Below are positions 26,536-35,553 of a stretch of DNA of 64,000 nt, one piece after another. The stretch is taken from assembly GCA_014802325.1 (NCBI GenBank), contig JAAVCK010000019.1:1-64000 (forward strand), read 5' to 3'. The translations under genes were made by a program, and so were the position numbers. Numbering within the stretch: position 1 is the stretch's first letter; each line of letters opens with the position of its first letter. The DNA comes from Bacteroides sp. GTDB lineage: Bacteria > Bacteroidota > Bacteroidia > Bacteroidales > Muribaculaceae. The notes beneath the pieces were generated by a model, which saw only the letters and a list, made by a program, of their open reading frames with translations, did no database searches and was not told the origin of the DNA.

Positions 26536-26570
26536 ACGGCCTCCCCACTCCACGGGGATGCCGTTTTCTT
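26536..26570 (+). terminator. Terminator of the rhamnogalacturonan operon
   Basis: ACGGC (26536-26540) and CCCC pair with GGGG and GCCGT (26560-26564), giving a two-part stem with a 7-nt loop, followed by TTTCTTATTA. Confidence 0.75.
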
Positions 26571-26596
26571 ATTATGTCACTATCGAAAATAATCAT

Positions 26597-26604
26597 TAAT
26601 TTTG
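26597..26604 (+). promoter_or_regulatory. -7 element directly before the HipA-like gene
   Basis: TAATTTTG fits TAnnTTTG. Only four bases separate it from the ATG at 26609, so the mRNA is predicted to be leaderless. No clear -33 box is seen. Confidence 0.5.
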
Positions 26605-26608
26605 CATC

Positions 26609-27400
26609 ATGAATAAGATAGATCTGCGCAGGCAGGAAGTGAGCCGCTATATCACCCCTCTTCGCGAAGGGGGCTCTCTGCCTGCGCTGGCCGAAGCCGA
26701 CGACGGCTTTAAATATGTATTGAAATTCCGTGGTGGCGGCCACGGTGCAAAATCGCTCATCGCCGAATTTATCGGCGGTGAACTTGCACGCGCCGCCGGA
26801 CTTCGTGTGCCCGAACTCGTATTTCTTGATGTAGACGAGGATTTCGGGCGTACGGAAGGCGATGAGGAAATACAGGAACTTCTTCAGGCAAGCCGTGGAC
26901 TCAATCTCGGACTCCACTATCTATCGGGAGCACTTACCTGGGATGTAGCTGTCAATACTATTGACCCGGTTACTGCATCACAGATAGTATGGCTCGACAG
27001 CCTGATGACCAACGTGGATCGCACGGCCCGTAATACCAACATGCTGTTATGGAACGGCGATCTGTGGCTCATTGACCACGGAGCCACACTATATTTCCAT
27101 CATTCCTGGGACGGTTGGGAAAAAGCTGCGCTGAGCCCGTTTCCATATATCAAGGATCACGCGCTGCTCCCGCGGGCATCGCGTCTTAACGAGGCTGACG
27201 CCGTGATGCGCTCCCGAATCACGCCCGAAGTGATTGATGCGATAGTTGATTCAGTGCCCGAAGAGTGGCTGATACAAGCCTCGGCTGAAATCTCGCCCGA
27301 CGAACAGCGCCGTGTCTACCGCACTTTTCTGAAAACACGATTATCTAACTCTAAAATCTTCACTGACCATGCTATCGAAGCCAGAAAAGCACTTGTATGA
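26609..27400 (+). CDS. HipA-like kinase family protein (HipA_2)
   Basis: The 263-residue protein matches the compact HipA-like kinase family, a branch of the protein-kinase fold that includes the persistence kinase HipA. Visible features are a nucleotide-binding region with FKYVLKFRGGGHGAKSL (about 32-48, the Lys of VLKF being the likely ATP Lys), a catalytic loop DRTARNTNMLL (about 137-147) with Asp and Asn, and the metal-binding IDHG (about 152-155). It lacks the N-terminal subdomain of full HipA. The last 32 bp overlap the DUF3037 gene in another frame, a pairing I know from many bacteria. The target and function are unknown; no HipB-like repressor is present. Confidence 0.8.
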   Translation: MNKIDLRRQEVSRYITPLREGGSLPALAEADDGFKYVLKFRGGGHGAKSLIAEFIGGELARAAGLRVPELVFLDVDEDFGRTEGDEEIQELLQASRGLNLGLHYLSGALTWDVAVNTIDPVTASQIVWLDSLMTNVDRTARNTNMLLWNGDLWLIDHGATLYFHHSWDGWEKAALSPFPYIKDHALLPRASRLNEADAVMRSRITPEVIDAIVDSVPEEWLIQASAEISPDEQRRVYRTFLKTRLSNSKIFTDHAIEARKALV

Positions 27401-27758
27401 ATATGCCGTGGTGAGGTATGTACCGCGAGTCGAACGTGAAGAGTTTATCAACGTAGGTCTGATAATGATGTGTAAACGCAAGCGGTGGATAAAAGTACGC
27501 GTGATTGACGACATGAGCCGCGTACGGGCCTTTTCGCCCGGCACGGATGAGGAAGTGCTGACTCATCAGTTATCTTCGTTCTCCACCGTAGCCTCGGGTG
27601 GTAACGATACCATAGGAGCACTCGAAGCCCACGAGCGTTTCCGTTGGCTCACAGCCGTAAGGAGCGCGTCGATACAGACGTCGCGCCCTCATCCGGGAAA
27701 ATGCGAAAGTCTTGACGATACGTTTGACCGTCTTTACCGCGAGCTTATCGAAGCATAG
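27369..27758 (+). CDS. DUF3037 domain protein
   Basis: The 129-residue cytosolic protein matches DUF3037 (typical start YEYAVVRYVPRVEREEFINVGLIM). It has no signal peptide or membrane segment. The ATG at 27369 lies inside the end of the HipA-like gene, so the two are translationally coupled and the products probably act together. Its 3' end overlaps the convergent miaA gene by 25 bp. The family has no assigned role. Confidence 0.85.
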   Translation: MLSKPEKHLYEYAVVRYVPRVEREEFINVGLIMMCKRKRWIKVRVIDDMSRVRAFSPGTDEEVLTHQLSSFSTVASGGNDTIGALEAHERFRWLTAVRSASIQTSRPHPGKCESLDDTFDRLYRELIEA

Positions 27759-28648
27759 ATCGCATCCAGTGCCCGTCGGGCTATATCCTCACCGGGCGAC
27801 AGACGGATCACCGACGGATCTTTCGACAGCCATAGCAACTGCTTCTTAGCGTAGACGCGCGTATTTTTTGCGATACGCGCTATTGCCGTATCGCGCTCCA
27901 TGATGCCGTCCATCATGGCAAACATCTCCTTATAACCTACCGTATTAAGCGAGTTGAGATGTCGCAGATGGTACACCGCGCGCGCCTCATCTTCAAGTCC
28001 GGCAGCAATCATGGCGTCGGTTCGGCGATTGATGCGGTCAAAGAGTTGCTCGCGCTCGTAGTCTATGGCTATCTTCACTATATTGAAATCTCTCTTACGG
28101 GCTTTGCCGGTAAGGAGCGAAGAGCATGGTTGTCCAGCCTCCATAGTGATTTCGATAGCGTGAATAAGTCGGCGGCTGTTGTGCAGATCGGCCCGTTCAA
28201 GATAAGCCGGGTCTATACGGCGAAGTGTATTGATGAGGAGTTCGTTGCCTCCGCGCTCAAACATTGACTTGACTTCATCGCGTATACGGGTGGATATGGT
28301 GGGAAGTTCGTCTATACCGCGCGTCACCGCGTCGATATACATCATAGAGCCGCCACACATCACCGCTATGTCGCTTTTCTTCCAAAGTTCGGGCAGAAGT
28401 CGCATCACATCAGCCTCATATTCAGCAGCGCTGTAGTAGGCGTCGAGCGGAAGTGTGCCTATAAAATGATGCTTCACTGACGCCAATTGTTCTGCCGTTG
28501 GAGCGGCAGTGCCTATAGGCAACCCCATATAGATTTGCCGCGAGTCGGCCGACACTATGTCGCTTCCGATCTCGCGGGCAATATTTATAGCAAGGTCAGT
28601 CTTACCGCTTGCGGTAGGACCTGTTACGATGACGAGTGTATTATCCAC
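27734..28648 (-). CDS. miaA: tRNA dimethylallyltransferase
   Basis: MiaA adds a dimethylallyl group to N6 of A37 in tRNAs that read U-starting codons. The 304-residue product has the P-loop GPTASGKT (residues 10-17), the DSRQIY motif (about 36-41), the catalytic-region HHFIGT and the later GYKEM segment. Length is normal. It overlaps the end of pepT by 8 bp on the same strand, so the two form an operon, and it converges on the DUF3037 gene. Confidence 0.95.
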   Translation of the reverse strand: MDNTLVIVTGPTASGKTDLAINIAREIGSDIVSADSRQIYMGLPIGTAAPTAEQLASVKHHFIGTLPLDAYYSAAEYEADVMRLLPELWKKSDIAVMCGGSMMYIDAVTRGIDELPTISTRIRDEVKSMFERGGNELLINTLRRIDPAYLERADLHNSRRLIHAIEITMEAGQPCSSLLTGKARKRDFNIVKIAIDYEREQLFDRINRRTDAMIAAGLEDEARAVYHLRHLNSLNTVGYKEMFAMMDGIMERDTAIARIAKNTRVYAKKQLLWLSKDPSVIRLSPGEDIARRALDAIYASISSR

Positions 28649-29864
28649 GCTCGGCTACGAGTCGGGCTATTTCCACTATCACTTTCACAGCCTTTTCCAT
28701 CGAAGGAATGGGCACAAATTCATAGCGGCCATGGAAGTTCAGACCGCCGGCAAAGATATTGGGACACGGCAGCCCCTTGAATGAAAGTTGGGCGCCGTCA
28801 GTACCTCCGCGGATAGGCTGCACTTTCGGGGTTACGTCGGCATTTTCCATTGCCTTGATTGCAGTGTCGACTATATGCATGACGGGCTCGATCTTCTCGC
28901 GCATGTTGAAATACTGATCCTTGATCTCGATAGTGGCGCAGTCAGGAAACTCATTGTTGATCTTGCGTGCGAGATGTTCGAGTTCTTTCTTGCGACGTTC
29001 GAAGCGGTCGCGGTCATGATCGCGGATTATGTAGGTGAGCACGGTTTTCTCCACATCACCCTCCATCGATACGAGATGATAGAATCCTTCATAACCTTCG
29101 GTGTGTTCGGGAGTCTCCCAGCGAGGAAGCATGATTACAAACTGATTGGCTATGCGCATGGAGTTGATCATCTTGTGCTTGGCATATCCGGGATGCACAT
29201 TGCGGCCCCGGAAAGTGACGCGGGCCACGGCGGCATTGAAATTCTCATATTCGAGTTCGCCGATTTCGCCGCCGTCCATAGTGTATGCCCAATCGGCATC
29301 GAAGAGCTTAACGTCAAATTTGTGTGCACCCTGGCCTATTTCCTCATCGGGATTAAAGGCTATGCGTATGCGGCCATGCTTGATTTCGGGATGATGCTGG
29401 AGATAATCCACTGCCGTGATTATCTCGGCCACACCGGCTTTATCGTCAGCGCCGAGCAGAGTGGTACCGTCGGTCACTATCAGATTCTGTCCCTTGTAGT
29501 GGAGGAGTTCGGGAAACTGCGAAGGAGAGAGCACAATATTGTCTTTTTCATTGAGTACTATATCGCCTCCATCGTAATTATCCACTATACGCGGTTTGAC
29601 GTTGTGACCGCTCATATCGGGCGAGGTATCGAGGTGAGCTATGAACCCTACTGTAGGCACTTCGTAATCCACATTTGCGGGAAGCGTAGCCATCAGATAG
29701 CCGTTCTCATCAAGAGTGATGTCGCTCAGCCCCATCTCGCGCAGTTTCTTCTCAAGATACTGCGCAAATATCATCTGACCGGGAGTCGACGGCGTAAGGT
29801 TGGTGAGCTCGTCACTCTGAGTGTCAAACTTCACATATTCTAAAAATCGTGATGTAACATCCAT
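28641..29864 (-). CDS. pepT: Peptidase T (tripeptide aminopeptidase)
   Basis: PepT is a cytosolic two-zinc M20 aminopeptidase that removes the N-terminal residue of tripeptides. The 407-residue protein has the first zinc ligand and catalytic Asp in HLDTSPD (His77, Asp79), the bridging Asp in GADDKAG (about 138-144), the catalytic Glu pair in [11 protein letters not shown] (about 172-182) and a C-terminal metal-ligand His in [10 protein letters not shown]. There is no signal peptide. Its promoter lies inside an inverted repeat upstream, and miaA follows with an overlap. Confidence 0.95.
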   Translation of the reverse strand: MDVTSRFLEYVKFDTQSDELTNLTPSTPGQMIFAQYLEKKLREMGLSDITLDENGYLMATLPANVDYEVPTVGFIAHLDTSPDMSGHNVKPRIVDNYDGGDIVLNEKDNIVLSPSQFPELLHYKGQNLIVTDGTTLLGADDKAGVAEIITAVDYLQHHPEIKHGRIRIAFNPDEEIGQGAHKFDVKLFDADWAYTMDGGEIGELEYENFNAAVARVTFRGRNVHPGYAKHKMINSMRIANQFVIMLPRWETPEHTEGYEGFYHLVSMEGDVEKTVLTYIIRDHDRDRFERRKKELEHLARKINNEFPDCATIEIKDQYFNMREKIEPVMHIVDTAIKAMENADVTPKVQPIRGGTDGAQLSFKGLPCPNIFAGGLNFHGRYEFVPIPSMEKAVKVIVEIARLVAERG

Positions 29865-29896
29865 GGTAATATTTCTGTATGATAGAAGGTGAATGT

Positions 29897-29946
29897 AAAA
29901 TTACGGCGCAAATTTACGAATTTTTTCATAAATGCGCCGTAATTTT
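29897..29946. terminator. Palindromic terminator of the ABC-GntR operon containing the pepT promoter
   Basis: A perfect 14-bp inverted repeat (29897-29910 and 29933-29946) with a 22-nt loop lies between GntR and pepT. On the minus strand it is followed by ACATTC after TTTT, fitting a terminator. The minus-strand -7 element TAAATTTG (29909-29916) for pepT starts inside the repeat arm, so the same sequence could also be an operator. Confidence 0.6.
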
Positions 29947-29960
29947 CACCAATTCATTTA

Positions 29961-30344
29961 TCAGATTTTTACTTTTTTAGAGTCATCGTCGTGCGACGCC
30001 ATGTATCGCGCCACAATATCGTCGATGGAAATATCGAGTAGTTCCATTTCCTTAAACAGCTCCATGAGCGTGGTGTCGTAGAAATCTGCACGTCGCGCTT
30101 CATTGACTCTCTCGGCAGCATCGGCCGCAAGGAAGAACCCCATTCCGCGCTTGGGAAAAATTATCTGCTCGTCTTGCAGAAATTCGTAGGCTTTCAGTAC
30201 CGTGTGGGAGTTTACAGCCAGCGTGGCGGCAAGTTCTCTCACCGACGGCACCCTCAGTTCAGGCTTCCACTCGCCCGATAATATAAGCGTGAAGCAGTAG
30301 TCGACAATCTGACGGTATATAGGTTTTCTGTTGTTAAAATCCAT
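29961..30344 (-). CDS. GntR family regulator (YtrA-like)
   Basis: The 127-residue protein has a GntR winged-helix N-terminus (PIYRQIVDYCFTLILSGEW... LRVPSVRELAATLAVNSHTVLKAYEFL, about residues 7-60) and only a short C-terminal tail of about 45 residues, the YtrA subfamily form. This subfamily typically represses adjacent ABC transporter operons. The ATG at 30344 was chosen over an in-frame TTG two codons upstream. It lies 12 bp downstream of the permease gene and so probably autoregulates the operon. Confidence 0.88.
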   Translation of the reverse strand: MDFNNRKPIYRQIVDYCFTLILSGEWKPELRVPSVRELAATLAVNSHTVLKAYEFLQDEQIIFPKRGMGFFLAADAAERVNEARRADFYDTTLMELFKEMELLDISIDDIVARYMASHDDDSKKVKI

Positions 30345-30356
30345 AGGCAAATCTTT

Positions 30357-31172
30357 TTATACCTGACGACGACAAATCTTGCGCCAGGTCAACACAAGGC
30401 ATATCACGCCTATTATCACCATTATGCCCTGATAACTCAAAATCCAATCACCCAGTCGGCTGATAATCTCAAATTTAAAGCTGTCGGGATCAGCATCATC
30501 TATTTCATTAAGATTATTTACCAATGTACTGAATGTATCGTTATAGAGCATCGCTACAATACCTGCTATGCCTAAAAGGATACCGGAAATCAACGGCACG
30601 ACTATCGTGGCCAAAATGGCTTTCATCACTTTATTGCTACGGCTCACCGTCACCACATAAAGAGTGATTGACGTCATCCAGAAATATCCTACAATCGTAT
30701 ACAACGTGAGCGACCAGCCGTGGAAAATTGAGTCAATGATTTCTTTTTCAACCTCCGAGCTAAAAAGACGTGAATACATATCCGGATCCACACCCGGTAT
30801 AAGACTAAGGATAAAAGAGAATATGCCCGACACCACAAATATGAAAAGCGGAACGAATATCAGTGAATAGCCCATTACAAATAGAGCTTTCTCTTCGCCA
30901 CGCGCAGGCAGAAGCGTCGATATGGTATTGTCGTCGTATCGGGAGAAGACTATCGGAGCAAGATAAAACAGATATGAGAATCCGAATTGCACTATACCCC
31001 ACAGCATCAGAAACATTCCATGAAACCAGTAAGGAAGTTCGGCCATGACTCCGGCGATAAAATATACTGCGATTATTATGAGGTATATCAACAGTTGCTT
31101 TTTTATAGCGGGCATGTAGTATCGGGCAAGAAGCGACATGCGCTCCCACGAGAAACCGTTATTTATCATCAT
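30357..31172 (-). CDS. ABC transporter permease-like membrane protein
   Basis: The 271-residue protein has six hydrophobic segments (about 25-44, 50-72, 98-124, 150-176, 187-214 and 244-263) and no soluble domain, in keeping with the membrane subunit of an ABC-2 type exporter. It overlaps the upstream ATPase gene by 4 bp (ATGA), and the GntR regulator follows after 12 bp. The substrate is unknown; YtrA-linked systems often deal with envelope stress or peptide antibiotics, which is only a guess here. Confidence 0.75.
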   Translation of the reverse strand: MMINNGFSWERMSLLARYYMPAIKKQLLIYLIIIAVYFIAGVMAELPYWFHGMFLMLWGIVQFGFSYLFYLAPIVFSRYDDNTISTLLPARGEEKALFVMGYSLIFVPLFIFVVSGIFSFILSLIPGVDPDMYSRLFSSEVEKEIIDSIFHGWSLTLYTIVGYFWMTSITLYVVTVSRSNKVMKAILATIVVPLISGILLGIAGIVAMLYNDTFSTLVNNLNEIDDADPDSFKFEIISRLGDWILSYQGIMVIIGVICLVLTWRKICRRQV

Positions 31173-32008
31173 AGCTGCTGAGAATTAAGAGTTGAAATAA
31201 TAAAAGGAGCTGCTGCAGAAAACAGCGAAGAGTAAAGCAGGCGGAAGTCCACTTCCGAATACTCGTCATCGCGATTGATGGCGATGGCATGATACAGCCC
31301 CATTTCATGCTCTACATAAAGCACATCGTCGGGACGCTCGATAGTGGTGATAAATTTTAAGCAGCGTGCTATGTTCTCGGTCTTGTCGCACAGCACTACG
31401 CGCCCGTGGTGCATGATTATCACTCCGTCAAAGAGTTGTTCGAGATCGCTCACCGTATGGGTCGATACTATTACGGTGGAGTCTTCGGTCATTGTGCGGG
31501 CCATCATGGCGCGCAGGCGGTGACGCGACTGAATGTCAAGTCCATTAGCCGGTTCATCGAGAAAGAGATGATTCACTCCGAGCGCAAGCACATATGCGAG
31601 CACCGACTTGTGGCGCGTGCCGAACGAGAGAGCACGCATATTCTCATTGCCTGTCAGGCCGAAATCGGTAAGATTATCGCCAAATGATTCTGTGGAGAAA
31701 TCGTTGTAGAAAGGCGAATGAAGCCCGGCGAACTGTCTTACCGTGTCGGTAGGAATCTCCATTGCTTCAGGAAGAAAAAATAAATTGCTCAGTGTGGAAG
31801 GAAGACGCTTTTTCACGTCTTCCCCGTCGATGGTCACGGTGCCCGACGTGGGATAGAGCAATCCCGAAAGCAGATGAAGGAGTGTGGTCTTGCCGGCGCC
31901 GTTTTCGCCAAGCATCAGATACAGTCCCGGCCCGATGGTGAAGGAGGTATCCACCACTGCCTCGGCTCCGTTGTCGTAAACGTACGAAAGATTTTTTGCT
32001 GTTATCAT
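31169..32008 (-). CDS. ABC transporter ATP-binding protein
   Basis: The 279-residue ATPase has Walker A GENGAGKT (residues 34-41), the signature in the form LSFGTRHK (about 124-131, replacing LSGGQ), Walker B HLFLDEP (about 146-152) and the switch His in VSTHTVSD. The altered signature is common in YtrB-like ATPases of GntR-linked exporters. It follows the GumN-like gene by 12 bp and is coupled to the permease. Confidence 0.9.
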   Translation of the reverse strand: MITAKNLSYVYDNGAEAVVDTSFTIGPGLYLMLGENGAGKTTLLHLLSGLLYPTSGTVTIDGEDVKKRLPSTLSNLFFLPEAMEIPTDTVRQFAGLHSPFYNDFSTESFGDNLTDFGLTGNENMRALSFGTRHKSVLAYVLALGVNHLFLDEPANGLDIQSRHRLRAMMARTMTEDSTVIVSTHTVSDLEQLFDGVIIMHHGRVVLCDKTENIARCLKFITTIERPDDVLYVEHEMGLYHAIAINRDDEYSEVDFRLLYSSLFSAAAPFIISTLNSQQL

Positions 32009-32020
32009 AGTTATTAATAT

Positions 32021-32887
32021 TTAATCATTTGGTGTCACTTCAAATCCGAGTTTCTGCAATCCTTTTATAAGTCCTTTCTCACCCGGAAGATGTCCTGCAC
32101 CTACCACTATCAGCAGCGACGCGGCCGGAAGCATACCGGCCAACACGCGCAGCCAGTCGGCATTGCGCAGGTGAATAAGTCGCTCGGTCTGAGCCTGATC
32201 CATCGACTTATCCTCTTCGATTATGGAGAGTATTTCATTAAGATCGCCGTGGATATAGGCGTCAAATATGCGGCGCGATGTCGATCGCATTTCCTGATCA
32301 TGATTCATCCCCCATACCAGCGACTCCGCCTGCGCCACAATATCGCCCCCGAAGAGAGCCTGACATTGGTCCTCGATCGTCTCAAGTCCGGTCACGGTCT
32401 TATCTCGCTCAAGTGCCATGGTCTGTATGGTCATATCCACGGGGCTGGAAAAACCGTCAGTGAACTCGGCTGCGCGACCTACTTCTATCATCATGGCCGC
32501 GAAAGCCGGACGCATGGCATCAAGCTGCCCTACTTTAATTCCTCCGGCATATTTATCAAGAGTCATCTGTAAAGAGTCGAGTTGGATCTGACTGAGAACA
32601 ACTGACAGAGTGCTGTCGGGAGGCGCCAATGCTGCCGCAGCCATAGTCTGTTGTCCCTCCGCCGATGTGGCTTTCATAAAATCAATTTCCCCTATCACAC
32701 CTGACACACGCTCCATTACTGCCGAAACTCCGGTCAGGGAGTCGACAGCAGCATAGTCGGCAAGGTGATACGTGCCAAGAAGATAGGATTCAGGCATGTC
32801 TTTTCCGGAAATCTTCCATAGAAGCTGAGCCGACGACGGTAAGGCCACCGCCATAGCTGCCAACACAACGGTAATCAGTTTTTTCAT
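32021..32887 (-). CDS. TraB/GumN family protein
   Basis: The 288-residue exported protein has a signal peptide (residues 1-20) and the TraB/GumN fold: the start LLWKISGKDMPESYLLGTYHLADYAAV holds the GxxH motif (about 38-42), and the end has the second conserved motif VVGAGHLPGEKGLI (about 262-275). Members related to Tiki proteins are thought to be metalloproteases; no bacterial role is settled. It is the first gene of the ABC-GntR operon, which suggests an envelope task shared with the transporter. Confidence 0.85.
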   Translation of the reverse strand: MKKLITVVLAAMAVALPSSAQLLWKISGKDMPESYLLGTYHLADYAAVDSLTGVSAVMERVSGVIGEIDFMKATSAEGQQTMAAAALAPPDSTLSVVLSQIQLDSLQMTLDKYAGGIKVGQLDAMRPAFAAMMIEVGRAAEFTDGFSSPVDMTIQTMALERDKTVTGLETIEDQCQALFGGDIVAQAESLVWGMNHDQEMRSTSRRIFDAYIHGDLNEILSIIEEDKSMDQAQTERLIHLRNADWLRVLAGMLPAASLLIVVGAGHLPGEKGLIKGLQKLGFEVTPND

Positions 32888-32955
32888 CGTTTTTATATTA
32901 TAGTGTAGTCTAATTGTGAGCCGGTGTTTAGGTGTTGTACATATCTAACACACCG

Positions 32956-32986
32956 CAAAGGTATAATCAAATTTTGAATTGACAAA
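32956..32986 (-). promoter_or_regulatory. Promoter of the GumN-ABC-GntR operon
   Basis: On the minus strand, TTTG (32983-32986), a 19-bp spacer and TACCTTTG (32956-32963) match consensus. Confidence 0.75.
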
Positions 32987-33072
32987 CTTTTCCGAAAAAA
33001 ATTTCAAAAAAATCGCAGCGCATTTTAAGAAGGTTTAAAATCTACTATACCATAAGTACGAAAAAAATTTCA

Positions 33073-33080
33073 TAAATTTG
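33073..33080 (+). promoter_or_regulatory. -7 element for the PBP1A gene
   Basis: TAAATTTG fits TAnnTTTG, 23 bp before the start codon. The -33 box is not clear. Confidence 0.55.
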
Positions 33081-33103
33081 CAAGATAAATGTGCTAACAA
33101 ATC

Positions 33104-35524
33104 ATGACCGACAATACATCCAACAATAATCAGCAGCCGAAGCAGAAACCCGCGGCTCCAAAGTCGAAAAAGTGGACCAAGATCATCACGGTCCTCTGGA
33201 TAGCTCTTGGACTCGGAGTGGTGTCGCTGCTTAGTTTCCTGTTTTTGGTATATAATGGCGTAATAGGCTACATGCCTCCCGTAGAAGAGTTGCAGAATCC
33301 TACTGACCGTTTTGCCTCGGTGCTATATTCGGCCGACGGTGAGGAAATCGGTCGATATTTCAAGGGTACGGGCAACCGTGTGTATGCTGACTACGATGAA
33401 ATATCGCCTTATGTGGTAGACGCGCTGATTTCCACCGAAGACGTGCGTTTTGAAGATCACTCCGGTATCGACCTCCGAGGACTGGGACGTGTACTCTTCA
33501 AGACTATACTGATGGGCAACAAAAATGCCGGCGGTGGCTCTACCATCACCCAGCAGCTGGCCAAACAACTTTACTCGCCCGGTACCTCCGGACTGATTTC
33601 ACGCGCCATGCAGAAGCCCATCGAATGGATGATAGCCGTTAAACTCGAGCGCTATTATTCCAAAGACGAGATATTGAAAATGTATCTCAACCAGTTTGAC
33701 TTCCTCTACAATGCCGTAGGTATCAAGAGCGCGGCATACGTATATTTCGGCAAAGAAGCTAAAGATCTTAATATCGAGGAAGCAGCCACACTCGTGGGTA
33801 TGGTGAAAAACCCGGCGTTTTACAACCCCGTTCGCCAGCCGGAGCGAACTCTCAACCGACGCAACACCGTAATCAGGCAGATGGAAAAGGCCGGCCGAAT
33901 CACTACAGCTGAGGCCGACAGCCTGTGTGCATTGCCTATGAAACTTAATTTTCACCGCGTTGATACTAAAGACGGTATTGCTCCCTATTTCCGCGAGCAG
34001 ATCCGCCAGATGCTTCAGGCCAAGAAGCCGGTTGCGTCTAATTACCGCGAGTGGGAGCGCCAGAAATATGTAGACGATTCAATAGCCTGGGAGACCAACC
34101 GTCTTTATGGCTGGATAGAAAAAAATCCCAAACCCGACGGCTCGAAATATGACATATATAATGACGGGCTGAAGATATACACTACCATCGACTCGCGCAT
34201 GCAGAAATATGCCGAGGAGGCTGTGGCCGAACATATCGGCGGATATCTGCAAAACGCATTTTTCCGCGAGAAGCGCAACACAAAGGGCGCTCCTTACACC
34301 ACCAACCGCACAGAGCTATCTGAAATCAGACTGAACCATCTGATACGCAATGCCATGAAAAATACCGACCGCTACCGCACGATGGTGAAAGGCGGGGCTA
34401 CGCGTGAGGAGATCGACAGGGCGTTCAACACTCCCCGTGAGATGAAAGTATTTTCCTACTCCGGATCTATCGACACGGTGATGACACCGCTCGACTCGGT
34501 GCTGTATCACAAGCATTTCCTCCGCACGGGCTTCATGGCCATGAACCCGCTCAACGGACACGTGCAGGCCTATGTGGGTGGCCCGAATTTTTCGTATTTC
34601 CAATATGATATGGTTTCGACCGGACGCCGCCAGATTGGTTCTACAGGCAAACCGTTTCTTTACACATATGCTATGGAGGAAGGATTCACGCCATGCGACG
34701 AATTTCTCAACGAGCAACCGGTGCTGACCGACGAGGCCGGCAACGTATGGGCGCCCCGCAACTCAGGTACGTCCCGTGTGGGTGAGATGGTCGATCTTCG
34801 TTGGGCTCTCACGAATTCAAACAACTGGATTTCGGCCCGACTCATCAGCCAGCTCTCGCCGGCTTCACTCGTGCGCACGATGCACAACTTCGGCATCACG
34901 GCCGATCTTCCGGCAGTAATGTCGCTCTGTCTCGGCCCGGCAGACGTATCGGTCAAGGAGATGGTGACCGCCTACTCGGCTTTTGCTAACAACGGTATGC
35001 GTGTCGACCCCATTTTCGTAACAGCCATAGCCGACAACAACGGTAATATCATCGACGATAATTTCACTCCCGTCCACACCGAAGTAATCAGCGAAAAAGC
35101 TTATTACCGCATCCTCTCCATGCTTCTCAATGTAGTGAATGAAGGTACGGCTCACCGCGTGCGTTCACGCTACGGACTCACAGCTGAAATGGGCGGCAAG
35201 ACCGGAACCACCAACTTCAATGCCGACGGATGGTTTATGGGCTTTACTCCCCAGATTGTCACCGGCACTTGGGTGGGCGGCGACGAGCGATTCATTCACT
35301 TCAACTCGATGGCCAACGGACAGGGTGCAGCTATGGCGCTTCCTATCTACGGCCTGTTTATGAAAAAAGTGTATGCCGACAAGTCGCTCCCGTTCTCCGA
35401 AAGCGCGCGCTTTAATTTCCCGGCCTCTATCAACCTGTGTGAGAAAGACTACTACGGCGCTGTGGGCGATGAAGCTCCAGAGCCTACAGTTGAGGAAGAA
35501 TCTATCGAAGGCGTATTCGACTAA
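33104..35524 (+). CDS. Penicillin-binding protein 1A (transglycosylase/transpeptidase)
   Basis: This class A PBP polymerises and cross-links peptidoglycan. The 806-residue protein has a short charged cytoplasmic tail, one membrane helix (about 27-50), the GT51 domain with the catalytic Glu in [15 protein letters not shown] and the [13 protein letters not shown] motif (about 144-156), and the transpeptidase domain with SxxK in GSTGKPF (about 512-518), SNN in TNSNNW and [13 protein letters not shown]. An insert of basic, Tyr-rich sequence (about 310-440) is common in Bacteroidetes forms. Fumarase follows 29 bp later and may share the transcript. Confidence 0.95.
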   Translation: MTDNTSNNNQQPKQKPAAPKSKKWTKIITVLWIALGLGVVSLLSFLFLVYNGVIGYMPPVEELQNPTDRFASVLYSADGEEIGRYFKGTGNRVYADYDEISPYVVDALISTEDVRFEDHSGIDLRGLGRVLFKTILMGNKNAGGGSTITQQLAKQLYSPGTSGLISRAMQKPIEWMIAVKLERYYSKDEILKMYLNQFDFLYNAVGIKSAAYVYFGKEAKDLNIEEAATLVGMVKNPAFYNPVRQPERTLNRRNTVIRQMEKAGRITTAEADSLCALPMKLNFHRVDTKDGIAPYFREQIRQMLQAKKPVASNYREWERQKYVDDSIAWETNRLYGWIEKNPKPDGSKYDIYNDGLKIYTTIDSRMQKYAEEAVAEHIGGYLQNAFFREKRNTKGAPYTTNRTELSEIRLNHLIRNAMKNTDRYRTMVKGGATREEIDRAFNTPREMKVFSYSGSIDTVMTPLDSVLYHKHFLRTGFMAMNPLNGHVQAYVGGPNFSYFQYDMVSTGRRQIGSTGKPFLYTYAMEEGFTPCDEFLNEQPVLTDEAGNVWAPRNSGTSRVGEMVDLRWALTNSNNWISARLISQLSPASLVRTMHNFGITADLPAVMSLCLGPADVSVKEMVTAYSAFANNGMRVDPIFVTAIADNNGNIIDDNFTPVHTEVISEKAYYRILSMLLNVVNEGTAHRVRSRYGLTAEMGGKTGTTNFNADGWFMGFTPQIVTGTWVGGDERFIHFNSMANGQGAAMALPIYGLFMKKVYADKSLPFSESARFNFPASINLCEKDYYGAVGDEAPEPTVEEESIEGVFD

Positions 35525-35553
35525 TTTTCAATATATCTAAAAATATAAATAGT

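Noticed and set aside
26214-26917. Minus-strand frame overlapping the end of the GH105 gene and the start of the HipA-like gene
   Set aside because: It crosses the operon terminator and the HipA promoter in antisense and shows no domain.
28788-29843. A 351-codon open frame on the plus strand opposite pepT
   Set aside because: It is the antisense of a well-supported gene with intact catalytic motifs; its translation shows no family pattern and is rich in His, Ile and Tyr as expected from an antisense frame.
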